Of a DNA stretch of 64,000 bases, positions 43,741-51,939 are shown piece after piece. A program made the translations under genes and the position numbers. The DNA is taken from positions 1,364,001 to 1,428,000 of the forward strand of contig NZ_CP032616.1 of assembly GCF_003626975.1 (NCBI RefSeq). The letters run 5' to 3'. The notes beneath the pieces were generated by a model that was not told the DNA's origin, searched no databases, and saw nothing but the letters and a program-made list of their open reading frames with translations. Positions within the stretch are counted from its first letter, which is position 1. Each line of letters starts with the position of its first letter. This stretch comes from Pseudomonas sp. DY-1. Lineage in GTDB: Bacteria; Pseudomonadota; Gammaproteobacteria; Pseudomonadales; Pseudomonadaceae.

Positions 43741-45651
43741 CTACAGCTTGGCCTTGGCGATGGCACCGCTGCGCGCCTTGGCCATCGCTGCCAGACGCAC
43801 CGCAACGTTGGCCGCGCCGTAGCCGGCGTAGCCGTTCTTGCGCTGCAGGATCTCGAAGAAGAAACGCCCCTCGAACGGCTCGGTATAGACGTGGAACAAC
43901 TCGCCACCCTGGGCATCACGGTCGTAGAGCACGTTGTAGTAGGCCAGTTCGCTGAGGAACTCGTCGTCGAAATCGAAACGCGCCGCCAGGTCGTCGTAGT
44001 AGTTCAGCGGGATGTCCAGCAGCGGCACCCCGGCATCCTTGGCACGGCTCACCTCGGCGAAGATGTCCTCGCAAGAGAAGGCGATGTGGTGGGCGCCCGA
44101 GCCGCCGTAGCTGGACAACGCGTGGGAGATCGCGGTGTTGCGGTTTTCCGAAATGTTCAGCGGCAGGCGCACACTGCTGCAGCGACTGCGGATGGCGCGG
44201 CTTTTCACCAGACCGTAGGGGTCCGGAAGCACCACTTCGTCGTCGGCTTCGAAGTCCAGCACGCTCTTGTAGAACAGTACCCAGCTGTCCAGGCCGTCGG
44301 CCGGCAGCGCCAGGGCCATATGGTCGATACGGTCGAGTTGGCCGGTCTGGCTGGCGCCCGCGTCGAGGACGAAGTCGCTGTCATAGATGGTCTGGCCGGC
44401 CTGGGCCTGTTCCACCAGGTAGATCAGGCTGCCGTCCGGCGCGCGCACGGCCGGAATCTCGCGCTCGTTCGGCCCTACCAGGCCACGGAATGGCTGCCCC
44501 TTGAACTCGCGGGCGCGTTCCAGCGCACTGCCGCTGTCCTTCACTCGCAGGGCAGTGGCGCACAACGATGGGCCGTGGGCCTCGAAGTAGCCGTGGGCAA
44601 AGGAATAGGGTTCGGCATTGAGCACGATGTTGATGTCGCCCTGGCGCAACAGGCTCACGGCCTTGGAGCGATGCTTGCCAGCGCGGGCAAAGCCCAGGCG
44701 CTCCAGCCAGTTGGCAAGCTTGGCGCCCTGGGACTCGTCAACGGCGAATTCGAGAAACTCCACGCCGTCGTAGCGGCTGGCCGGCGGCGGCGAGAAGAGG
44801 ACATCCAGATTGGCGGCTGGAGTCGGATCCTTGGCCAGCAGCTTGCGGGTCTTCTCTTCGAGGTAAAGCAGGGAGCGCAGGCCATCGGCGGCATTGGCGC
44901 GCGGCGGCGCGGCGCGGAAGCCGTCGTTGAAGATTTCCAGCGACAGCGGGCCGGTGTAGCCGCTGCGAATGATGGGGGCGAGGAATCCCGCCAGGTCGAA
45001 CTCGCCCTGGCCGGGGAAGCAGCGGAAGTGTCGGCTCCACTCCAGCACGTCCATGGCCAGCTGCGGTGCGTCAGCCATCTGCACGAAGAAGATCTTGTCG
45101 CCTGGAATTTCGGCGATACCACTCGGGTCGCCCTTGATCGACAGGGTGTGGAAGCTGTCCAGCAGCACGCCGAGGGCCGGATGATCAGCCTGGCGCACCA
45201 GGCTCCAGACTTGCTGCCAGCTGTTCACATGGCGGCCCCAGGCCAGTGCCTCGTAGCCGATACGCAGATTGCGTGCGCCGGCACGTTCAGCCAGCAGGCG
45301 CAGATCGTCGACGAGGATTTCCTCATCGGGCAGGGAGTCGGCCTGGACGTTGCTGCACACCAGCACCAGGTCAGTACCCAGCTCCTGCATCAGGTCGAAC
45401 TTGCGTTCGGCACGGTCGAGGTTTTTCTGCAGACGGTCGCGGCGACAACCTTCGAAATCACGGAACGGCTGGAACAGGGTGATGGCGATGCCGAGATCAG
45501 CGCACATCTGGCGGATTTCGCGCGGGCTGCCGGCGTAGTACAGGAGGTCGTTTTCGAAGATCTCGACGCCGTCGAAACCGGCGGCGGCAATGGCCTCGAG
45601 TTTTTCCGGCAGGGTACCGCTCAGGGAGACGGTGGCAATGGAACGCTGCAT
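43741..45651 (-). CDS. quiC: 3-dehydroshikimate dehydratase fused to an HPPD-like domain
   Basis: 636 aa, the length of Pseudomonas QuiC1. Residues 1-290 are a TIM barrel of the AP-endonuclease-2/xylose-isomerase type. Metal ligands appear as Glu in GYEALAWGRH, Asp/His in LLDSFHTLSIKGD, Gln in FFVQMADAP and Glu in LSLEIFNDGFR. Residues 320-630 are two VOC modules like 4-hydroxyphenylpyruvate dioxygenase (RIDHMALALP, GAHHIAFSCEDIF, FHVYTEPFEGRFFFEILQRK). The first half dehydrates 3-dehydroshikimate to protocatechuate; the role of the second is unclear. AAGGAG before the ATG at 45651; divergent from the MHS transporter. Confidence 0.93.
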   Translation of the reverse strand: MQRSIATVSLSGTLPEKLEAIAAAGFDGVEIFENDLLYYAGSPREIRQMCADLGIAITLFQPFRDFEGCRRDRLQKNLDRAERKFDLMQELGTDLVLVCSNVQADSLPDEEILVDDLRLLAERAGARNLRIGYEALAWGRHVNSWQQVWSLVRQADHPALGVLLDSFHTLSIKGDPSGIAEIPGDKIFFVQMADAPQLAMDVLEWSRHFRCFPGQGEFDLAGFLAPIIRSGYTGPLSLEIFNDGFRAAPPRANAADGLRSLLYLEEKTRKLLAKDPTPAANLDVLFSPPPASRYDGVEFLEFAVDESQGAKLANWLERLGFARAGKHRSKAVSLLRQGDINIVLNAEPYSFAHGYFEAHGPSLCATALRVKDSGSALERAREFKGQPFRGLVGPNEREIPAVRAPDGSLIYLVEQAQAGQTIYDSDFVLDAGASQTGQLDRIDHMALALPADGLDSWVLFYKSVLDFEADDEVVLPDPYGLVKSRAIRSRCSSVRLPLNISENRNTAISHALSSYGGSGAHHIAFSCEDIFAEVSRAKDAGVPLLDIPLNYYDDLAARFDFDDEFLSELAYYNVLYDRDAQGGELFHVYTEPFEGRFFFEILQRKNGYAGYGAANVAVRLAAMAKARSGAIAKAKL

Positions 45652-45693
45652 GCTTCAGCTCCTTGTGGGTGGGCGCCGCAGTTAGCTGTACGA

Positions 45694-45780
45694 GCCAATT
45701 CATTCGCCAAGCAGGCCGGAGACCTGCCGCCGGTACCTGGGGTCGATTCGCGACCCTTTGGTGAATGAATTCGCCCCTAC
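45694..45780. repeat. REP-type inverted pair
   Basis: CCAATTCATTCGCCAA on the left and TTTGGTGAATGAATTCGCCCC on the right are imperfect inverted arms around a GC-rich spacer, in the leader of quiC. Confidence 0.6.
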
Positions 45781-45855
45781 AAGGAAATGCAAAAACCCTT
45801 GTTTTCGTAGCTGGATTGATTATTCGCGCGTAAAGTCAGCCCAGCAATTCAATAT

Positions 45856-45892
45856 GTACGAACCAGTTAGTTTTGTGTTCGATCATCGAACA
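45856..45892. promoter_or_regulatory. Composite operator (motif A + TGTTCGAT-C-ATCGAACA palindrome)
   Basis: GTACGAACCAGTTAG is followed by TTTTG and the perfect 17-bp palindrome at 45876-45892. The same two elements in the same order and almost the same spacing occur at 51595-51633. The palindrome resembles IclR/PcaR-type sites (TTCGAT...ATCGAA). Confidence 0.65.
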
Positions 45893-46292
45893 AAAGGCCG
45901 GTTATCGAATTGACGCTTTTTCGATCACTGCGCAACATGAACCCCATGTTGCAGGCAACCCACCGGGTGGCATCACTGCCAGCCCAGCCACCCGGAAGAC
46001 CCTGCGATTGCAACCAGGCACTACGACATAACAATTTCAAGAAACGGGTAACAGCTCATGCTTACTACCAGCTACCTGATCGAAATCCCCTCCTCCAGCC
46101 GGCTTGCCACGGCATCCAGATCGAGTGCGACATCCACGTCGCCACTCTGAACTGACTCCCTGACAGAACTCGGACGGCGATAACCGGCCCGCTCCCGACG
46201 AGCACCGAAACGCCTGCGTGCACGCGTTCCAGCCTGGCCCCGAGCCATAGGAACGTGAGTCCGGCTACCTAACAAAAACAACGGAGACATCG

Positions 46293-47669
46293 ATGGCTAC
46301 CACCTCCAGCTCCCAAGCCAAGAAAGCAACCGCCAGCGGATGGATAGGCTCCGCCCTGGAGTATTACGACTTCTTCATCTATGCCCAGGCGGCGGCACTG
46401 ATCTTCCCCCAGATATTCTTCCCCAACACCGATCCGAAAATGGCCATCATCGCCTCGCTGGCCACCTACGGCGTCGGCTACCTGGCCCGTCCGGTAGGCG
46501 CCTTCGTGCTGGGGCACTGGGGTGACACCCGCGGCCGAAAGAACGTACTGCTGCTGTGCATGTTCCTGATGGGTATTTCCACCATGGCCGTCGGCCTGCT
46601 ACCGACCTACCACGACATCGGCATGCTCGCGCCGGTGCTGCTGGTGGTGCTGCGCCTGATCCAGGGCTTCGCGGTGGCCGGTGAGATTTCCGGCGCCAGT
46701 TCGATGATCCTCGAACATGCGCCATTCGGACGACGCGGCTATTTCGCCAGCTTCACCCTGCAGGGCGTCCAGGCCGGCCAGGTGATGGCTGCCGCCGTAT
46801 TCCTCCCGCTGGCCTACTTCATGCCGAGCGAAGCCTTCAACGAGTGGGGCTGGCGGATTCCGTTCCTGCTGAGCGCTTTCGTCCTGGTGGCCGGCTTCAT
46901 CATCCGTCGCGAAGTCCACGAGACCCCGGCCTTCGTCAATGAAGAGAACCAGCAGAAAGTCGCCAAGTCGCCGGTTACCGAAGCCTTCCGCCACAGCTGG
47001 AAGTGCATGGTGCTGGTGATGTTCATGGCCCTGATGAACGTGATCCCGGTCGTGGCCACCATCTTCGGTGCGGCCTATGCGGTGCAGCCGGCCTATGGCA
47101 TCGGCTTCGACAAGAGCGTCTACCTGTGGATTCCGGTGGTGGGCAACATCGTCGCCGTGCTGGTGATTCCCTTCGTTGGCAACCTCTCCGACAAGATCGG
47201 CCGTCGCCCGACCATGATCGCCGGCTGCCTGGGCTCGGGTGCGCTTGCCTTCGTCTACCTCTACGCCATCAGCATCCAGAGCGTGCCCCTGGCCTTCGCC
47301 ACCTCGATCCTGATGTGGGGCATGGTCTACCAGGGCTACAACGCCGTGTTCCCGAGCTTCTTCCCTGAGCTGTTCCAGACCCGCTACCGCGTGTCGGCCA
47401 TGGCCATCGCCCAGAACATCGGCACCATGCTCACCGCCATGCTCCCGGCCCTGTTCGCCGCCGTCGCCCCGCCCGGCTCGGACAACATTCCGGTAGTGGT
47501 TGGCACCCTCGCCTTCCTCATCACCTGCGTGTGCGCCCTGGCCGCCTACGTGGCACCGGAAACCCATCGCCTGGCCATGGAAGACCTCGGCAACCCGGAT
47601 GCCAAGCCGATGGACAAGCGGCAATACGAGTCCAGCCGCGAAAGCAGCATGCGTGCCGTCAGCCACTGA
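46293..47669 (+). CDS. MHS family MFS transporter (shikimate/aromatic acid type)
   Basis: 458 aa, 12 membrane segments. SGWIGSALEYYDFFIYAQAAALIFPQIFFP and the loop ARPVGAFVLGHWGDTRGRKN are MHS family marks; the close ShiA-like pattern and divergence from quiC suggest uptake of shikimate, quinate or a related hydroaromatic acid. GGAGA before the ATG. It has the composite operator about 400 bp upstream and a clear terminator downstream. Confidence 0.9.
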   Translation: MATTSSSQAKKATASGWIGSALEYYDFFIYAQAAALIFPQIFFPNTDPKMAIIASLATYGVGYLARPVGAFVLGHWGDTRGRKNVLLLCMFLMGISTMAVGLLPTYHDIGMLAPVLLVVLRLIQGFAVAGEISGASSMILEHAPFGRRGYFASFTLQGVQAGQVMAAAVFLPLAYFMPSEAFNEWGWRIPFLLSAFVLVAGFIIRREVHETPAFVNEENQQKVAKSPVTEAFRHSWKCMVLVMFMALMNVIPVVATIFGAAYAVQPAYGIGFDKSVYLWIPVVGNIVAVLVIPFVGNLSDKIGRRPTMIAGCLGSGALAFVYLYAISIQSVPLAFATSILMWGMVYQGYNAVFPSFFPELFQTRYRVSAMAIAQNIGTMLTAMLPALFAAVAPPGSDNIPVVVGTLAFLITCVCALAAYVAPETHRLAMEDLGNPDAKPMDKRQYESSRESSMRAVSH

Positions 47670-47691
47670 TAGCGCCAATCGCCAACACAAT

Positions 47692-47717
47692 GAAGGCCCC
47701 TTTCGGGGCCTTCGTTC
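47692..47717 (+). terminator. Rho-independent terminator of the MHS gene
   Basis: GAAGGCCCC-TTTC-GGGGCCTTC stem followed by GTTCTTT, 23 bp after the stop codon. Confidence 0.85.
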
Positions 47718-47753
47718 TTTCTACCGGCCCGATTCCGAAGGCTCATGACAATG

Positions 47754-48367
47754 GAGATGAGCATGGCATTCCTTCGCCTCAGCATCGCCCGCCGCGCACT
47801 GCTCAGCTTCGGTCTGATCGCCTTGCTGGTGCTTCTGCAGGGCCTGTTCGCCCTGCAGAAGGTCGCGCAGGTTCGCGCCACCGGCCAGCACACCGAGAAT
47901 GTTTCGCTGCCACAGTGGCCGAGTACCGACAGGTACTGGATCAATACGAGCAACTCTCCGCCGCCAACCGCACCGACGATATAGGGTTGCTGCTCAACGG
48001 CCGGATACAGGCACTCACCACCCGTACAGGTGATCAATTCGCAGAACTAGCGCATTGCCGAGGGAGACCTCAGTCGCGCGGTGCCGATCCGTAACCAGGA
48101 CGAAACCCGTCGTCTGTTGGCCGCCCTGGCGGGCATGCAGCAGGGGCTGCGCGACACGCTCGAGCTGATCGCCGGTTAATCGCGCCAGTTGGCCAGCGCC
48201 GCAGAGCGGATGAGCCACGGCACCGAGAAAAACACAGGCCGCCAGTTGCAGCAGCACGACGAAATCCAGCTGGCCGCCACCACCGTTACCGAAATGACGA
48301 CCGCCGTCGAGGAAGTAGCGCGCAACGCGGTATCCACTTCCGACGCCACCCGCGAATCGGCCTCCGA
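47754..48367 (+). pseudogene. Broken methyl-accepting chemotaxis protein gene
   Basis: It starts with ATG and a membrane segment (MAFLRLSIARRALLSFGLIA), then goes out of frame near 47910; the next frame reads EYRQVLDQYEQLSAANRTDD. The ligand domain is mostly deleted. A HAMP end (RIAEGDLSRAVPIRNQDETR) is followed by an in-frame TAA at 48178-48180. The cytoplasmic domain then continues (LAATTVTEMTTAVEEVARNA) until sequence resembling a transposase begins at 48368. At least one frameshift, one internal deletion, one stop and a 3' truncation are visible. It once encoded a chemoreceptor, possibly for a compound of this island. Confidence 0.85.
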
Positions 48368-48628
48368 TCTCGCGCTACCGGCCCAGCCTGCGCAGCTACC
48401 CGAAGCAGTTGCCGGATATCGACTACGACCGGCGACCGAGTGCTCAAGGTTGGACGCGTCGGCCAGGTCTGCTTGCAGGGCCGCAGCCTGTTTGTCGGGG
48501 GTGGATTGGCGGGCGAGCGGGTGGCCCTCCGCCCGACGGCGACGGCGACGGCGACGGATGGCGTGTTCAAGGTGGTACTCATCCACAAGATCGTGCGCAA
48601 GATTGATCTCAGGCAGCGTATGCCATGA
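48368..48628 (+). mobile_element. Transposase C-terminal remnant (IS481-like)
   Basis: YRPSLRSYPKQLPDIDYD is followed, after a one-base frame change near 48425, by VLKVGRVGQVCLQGRSLFVG, VALRPT and a terminal VVLIHKIVRKIDLRQ before TGA. This is the C-terminal part of IS481-type integrase-core transposases. No catalytic domain, left end or inverted repeats remain. It abuts the broken chemoreceptor gene directly, so insertion followed by deletion probably destroyed that gene. Confidence 0.75.
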
Positions 48629-48685
48629 CCATACAGCCGTTACCCATGTCTCCCGGCTGAACACACGGCACATCCTGCGGCTTGC

Positions 48686-48710
48686 GCCCCTCTCCCTTTG
48701 GGAGAGGGGC
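48686..48710. terminator. Hairpin at the end of the EamA transporter gene
   Basis: GCCCCTCTCCC-TTT-GGGAGAGGGGC, perfect 11-bp arms, 19 bp beyond the stop of the minus-strand transporter gene. No T-run; also a common repeat type. Confidence 0.6.
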
Positions 48711-48728
48711 TGGGAACTTGCAGCGGAC

Positions 48729-49607
48729 TCAACCCTTGCGCTGCATCCACGCCGCACCCAATCCGCTCAGACAGATGATGGCGATGCCCACCAGGCTGGT
48801 CGTATCGGGTGTATGGGAGAAGATCAGGAAGCCCAGCATGCCGGCGAAGACGATCTGGCAGTAACCGAACGGTGCCAGCAAGGCCGGTGCCGCTACGCGG
48901 AAAGCCTGGGTCAGCAACAGGTGCGCGGTCATCCCCGCGCCACCCAGCGCGAGCATCAGCAAGCCATGCCCCAGGCTCGGCACCTGCCAGAAGAACGGCA
49001 CCAGCGCGCTCATTACCAGGGTGTTGCACAGGCCGGCGAAGAAGTTGCTGGTGGTCGGGCTATCGTGGGCGGCCACCTTGCGTGTGAGGACCTGGTAGAA
49101 GCAGAACCCCAGCGCCGAACAGAATGGAAACAGGATGGCCGGCGTGAACAGCTCGCCATCGGGATGCACCACCACCAGCACGCCGACGAATCCCATTACC
49201 ACCGCCCCCCATTGGCCAACGGTAACCTTCTCCTTTAGCAGCGGCACCGACAGCGCGGTGACCAGCACCGGTGCAAGGAAGTTGACCGCCGTCGCCTCGG
49301 CCAGGGGTATGTATTGCAGCCCGGCAGTGAACAGCAGGCTGGTGCTGAGCAGGCTCAACGCGCGCAATACCTGCAACACCGGGCGCCTGGTCCGCAGCAC
49401 GCGCAGGCCAGCCTGGGGCAGGAAGATTCCGGCCATCAGCAGCGTGTGCACCAGGTAGCGAGCCCAGACGACCATGACGACCGGATAAAGGCCACCGAGG
49501 AACTTGGACAGGGCGTCGTGCCCGGCAAAGAGGAAAGTGGCCAGCACCACCAGCAGGATGCCCCGCAGCGGTTGGTTGGCTCCGGATAGAGGGGCAATCG
49601 TGCTCAT
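48729..49607 (-). CDS. EamA/DMT family transporter
   Basis: 292 aa from the ATG at 49607 (MSTIAPLSGANQPLRGILLV); an upstream in-frame start adds 19 doubtful residues. Ten hydrophobic segments in two EamA halves (GILLVVLATFLFAGHDALSKF; GFCFYQVLTRKVAAHD) mark the drug/metabolite transporter superfamily, usually exporters of metabolites. It follows the TIM-barrel gene by 53 bp on the same strand, so the two may share a transcript. Substrate unknown. Confidence 0.87.
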   Translation of the reverse strand: MSTIAPLSGANQPLRGILLVVLATFLFAGHDALSKFLGGLYPVVMVVWARYLVHTLLMAGIFLPQAGLRVLRTRRPVLQVLRALSLLSTSLLFTAGLQYIPLAEATAVNFLAPVLVTALSVPLLKEKVTVGQWGAVVMGFVGVLVVVHPDGELFTPAILFPFCSALGFCFYQVLTRKVAAHDSPTTSNFFAGLCNTLVMSALVPFFWQVPSLGHGLLMLALGGAGMTAHLLLTQAFRVAAPALLAPFGYCQIVFAGMLGFLIFSHTPDTTSLVGIAIICLSGLGAAWMQRKG

Positions 49608-49660
49608 GGGTTGCTCAAGAAAAGAACGCGACCCAGCCCGGCCGCGCGAAGGGTTAAATC

Positions 49661-50476
49661 TCAAAGGTGTTCGTGTAGCGCCCGCGCCTTGTCCAACGCC
49701 ATCTGTGCACGCGCCTGGGCGCTGACGCCCTGCTCCATCAGCTGGCGCGTGGGGATTTCCAGGCTGAGGGGAATATCCGCCGGCAAGGTCCGCAGCAAGC
49801 CGATCAGGTCACTGTCTCCATCGCCAGGGAAACGACGCTCGTTGCGCGCCTGGCGGAGGATCTCGTCCATGTCGTCCGGACGCGGACCCGCTACGTCGCA
49901 GAGCTGGGCATAGCGCAAACGTGCAGGCGCCACCCTGGCCAAGTCTTCAAGGCGTGAGGCCGAGCGGTTGAAGTGGAAGGCATCCACCAGCACCGCACCG
50001 TTGTCCCGGCCAGCCGCCTCGACGATACGCAGGGCCTGGGCGAGGTCGCGTGCGTCAGTCCAGGGCATGAACTCCAGGCTCGGATGAATCCCAAAGCGCG
50101 CAGCCAGGTCACAGAAGGCGGCGAAGTTGTCGGTCAGGCGCGCCTCGTCACCATCGTTCCCGGCTACCAGGACTTCTGTAGCGCCGAACTCAGCCCCCGC
50201 GGCGAGTACCGGTTCAAAGTCGGCCACGCGGGTTTCCGCCTTGAGCCGAAGGATCTCGATGTCCATCACTTGCACGCCTGCATCACGCAGGCGATCTCGG
50301 GTCTGACGGCGCAACCCCGCATCGGCCACTAGCGGGAAGTGGTACTCCTCGGGTGTGGCCGGCACCAGCCGCAGACCGACATGGCTGTAGCCGGTACGGG
50401 CGGCCACTTCCACCATTTCAGGCGGCGACAGTTCGAGGACGGTGAGTGCGGCGAGGGAGAAAACTCGGTCAGTCAT
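49661..50476 (-). CDS. Sugar phosphate isomerase/epimerase family TIM barrel (possible dehydroshikimate-dehydratase-like)
   Basis: 271 aa from the ATG at 50476. AP-endonuclease-2 TIM barrel with the same metal-ligand pattern as the first half of quiC: Glu in SLEFMPWTDA, Asp/His in VLVDAFHFNRS, Gln in RYAQLCDVAG and Glu in PLSLEIPTRQ. It could be a second dehydroshikimate dehydratase, or an isomerase of another hydroxylated ring acid. A palindrome 38-62 bp upstream and the adjacent IclR gene suggest substrate-controlled expression. The exact reaction is not determined. Confidence 0.85.
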   Translation of the reverse strand: MTDRVFSLAALTVLELSPPEMVEVAARTGYSHVGLRLVPATPEEYHFPLVADAGLRRQTRDRLRDAGVQVMDIEILRLKAETRVADFEPVLAAGAEFGATEVLVAGNDGDEARLTDNFAAFCDLAARFGIHPSLEFMPWTDARDLAQALRIVEAAGRDNGAVLVDAFHFNRSASRLEDLARVAPARLRYAQLCDVAGPRPDDMDEILRQARNERRFPGDGDSDLIGLLRTLPADIPLSLEIPTRQLMEQGVSAQARAQMALDKARALHEHL

Positions 50477-50513
50477 GTTCTTCTCGGAATCCAGTTCCAC
50501 AATTTGACTTGCG

Positions 50514-50538
50514 TTATTTAGAACCTCGTTCCAAATAA
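50514..50538. promoter_or_regulatory. Candidate IclR operator (AGAAC-CTC-GTTCC core)
   Basis: 11-bp arms TTATTTAGAAC and GTTCCAAATAA (one mismatch) around CTC, just upstream of the TIM-barrel gene. The GGAAC-N3-GTTCC type core recurs at 53463-53475 before FAD enzyme no. 3. Confidence 0.6.
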
Positions 50539-50608
50539 TCTCAAGAAAAAATTCGACCGACTGACGAAAGCAGGATTCGCGAAGATTTTGGGGTGGTGCA
50601 CGAAACTG

Positions 50609-50704
50609 GCAGGGGCGATTTCAATCGCCAAGCAGCCCAACGGGCTGCCCTGCTGAACGAGACAGGGCAGCTGCGCCGCCCCTGGCGAATGAATTCGCCC
50701 CTAC
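50609..50704. repeat. REP-type element downstream of the IclR gene
   Basis: GGGGCGATTTCAATCGCCAA on the left and TGGCGAATGAATTCGCCCC on the right, with a second hairpin (CAGGGCAG / CTGCCCTG) between them. Confidence 0.6.
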
Positions 50705-50714
50705 AGTGATGCGA

Positions 50715-51491
50715 TCAGACGAAAAATTCCGACGCCTGACTTGCTGCGGTGAGCTCTTCCACCGCTGCCAGGAGCAGCGGCGCGACCTCATGCATACGCG
50801 CTTCCGGCAGGCGCGCCGTGGGGCCGGCGACGCTGAGCACACCGATGGGCCTGGCGCTACGCGGATCGCGCACGACCGCAGCCAGGGCCGACATGCCCAC
50901 CGAGGAGCTTTCCACCACCCAGGCATAACCATGCTCACGCGCCAGGCGCAGGCGCTCCAGCAACTCGATGTTGGAGCGCGGAGCATTGGGGCCGAAATCC
51001 TTTGCATCGGCCACGCCCTGGCGTTCCACCAGTACCAATGCTTCGGCATCGCTCAGGCTGGCCAGCCAGGCATGGCCGGAGGCTGTGTAGAACAGCGGCG
51101 CATCGCGGCCCATATCAGGGTCATAACGCAGGCCGGAACGCGCGCCCTGGGACTTGACGATCCAGGTCAGGCGGTCGCCATCGATCACCCCCAGGCGCAC
51201 CAGCTCACCGGTTTCCTGGGCCAGGCGGTCGAGGATTGGCTGGACGATATCCGCACCGCTGCTGGCCAGGTAACGGAACGCCATGGCCACCAGCCGGGTG
51301 GACAGCTGATAGCGACTGTTCTCCTGGTTCTGACGCACATAACCGAGGCGGATCAGCTCGGCCAGCATGCGGTGGGTCGCACTCTTGGGAATCTGCAACT
51401 CGTCGGCAAGGGTCTGCATCGGCAGGCCGCGCGGGTCGCTGGTGAGGCGTTCGAGCAGGTTGAAGGCGCGTTCTATCTGGCTACCGGCCAT
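50715..51491 (-). CDS. IclR family transcriptional regulator
   Basis: 258 aa from the ATG at 51491 (MAGSQIERAFNLLERLTSDPRG), with GAGGA upstream; a longer frame starting at 51542 is less likely. HTH: LPMQTLADELQIPKSATHRMLAELIRLGYV. The effector domain includes SGHAWLASLSDAEALVLVE and WVVESSSVGMSALAAVV (IclR/KdgR type). It is divergent from the OprD locus and adjacent to the TIM-barrel gene. It is the likely reader of either the 51611-51633 palindrome or the GGAAC-type sites. Confidence 0.9.
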   Translation of the reverse strand: MAGSQIERAFNLLERLTSDPRGLPMQTLADELQIPKSATHRMLAELIRLGYVRQNQENSRYQLSTRLVAMAFRYLASSGADIVQPILDRLAQETGELVRLGVIDGDRLTWIVKSQGARSGLRYDPDMGRDAPLFYTASGHAWLASLSDAEALVLVERQGVADAKDFGPNAPRSNIELLERLRLAREHGYAWVVESSSVGMSALAAVVRDPRSARPIGVLSVAGPTARLPEARMHEVAPLLLAAVEELTAASQASEFFV

Positions 51492-51594
51492 GGGGCGTGG
51501 ATCCTCAGGAATGTCCGCCGATTCTAGAAGACATCGCCTCATTTACGAAACCTGGAACCGCGGCACGGGATTCCCACATATCGACACCATAAAT

Positions 51595-51633
51595 GTACGG
51601 AATGGTTAGTTTTCGTTCGATGATCGAACGAAA
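51595..51633. promoter_or_regulatory. Composite operator, second copy
   Basis: Motif A (GTACGGAATGGTTAG, 51595-51609) is followed by a perfect palindrome with 11-bp arms TTTCGTTCGAT and ATCGAACGAAA around one base (51611-51633). It is the strongest palindrome in the window and matches the layout upstream of quiC and the MHS gene. Confidence 0.7.
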
Positions 51634-51768
51634 GCGCTTTCAGCCGATTGAACGCAAGGCTGGCGGATTTCACTATCGGTCCCATGTGCGAGGCGTTGCC
51701 GCAACCAGCCTGCGATCTCAGCGACGCCTCGCCTCTTACCGACATAAATACAAGAAAGGTCGACCACA

Positions 51769-51939
51769 ATGCTCCAGCCGCATACCCAGAATGCCTCGTC
51801 GCCCATTTCCGGGCCGTCCTTCGATTGCGCTTCGCCTTTCGCCTCCGTTGCCCTGGTCCAGCTGGCCAGCGGTGAAGGTCTGGGCGATCGACTGCAACGC
51901 TGCTTCGCACGCCTGATCGAGCGCCGCAAAGCCCGCTGA
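51769..51939 (+). CDS. Small hypothetical protein (56 aa)
   Basis: ATG to TGA with AAAGG nine bases before the start. The product begins MLQPHTQNASSPISGPSFDC and ends LGDRLQRCFARLIERRKAR, i.e. a Ser/Pro-rich head and an amphipathic, basic helical tail. It lies in the leader between the composite operator and the OprD porin gene, on the same strand. No family is recognised. It may be a genuine small protein, a leader frame, or chance. Confidence 0.4.
   Translation: MLQPHTQNASSPISGPSFDCASPFASVALVQLASGEGLGDRLQRCFARLIERRKAR

Larger units (their letters stand above)
45652..46292. promoter_or_regulatory. Divergent control region of quiC and the MHS transporter
   Basis: 641 bp. From left to right: a REP-type pair (about 45694-45780), the composite operator (45856-45892), a PcaR-like half site CGGTTATCGAA (45899-45909), and a 400-bp leader to the MHS start. 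No convincing gene is present; a 30-codon frame at 46058-46150 has no strong ribosome site. The leader has short stretches in common with the one upstream of the OprD gene at 52036 (CCTGCGAT, GACATAA, CAAGAAA in the same order). Confidence 0.55.

Noticed and set aside
43021..45768. 915-codon plus-strand frame over tetR and quiC
   Set aside because: Antisense shadow; both minus-strand genes have full motifs and ribosome sites.
45910..46155. 81-codon frame in the quiC/MHS control region
   Set aside because: No ribosome site, overlaps operator-like DNA, and no similarity is recognised.
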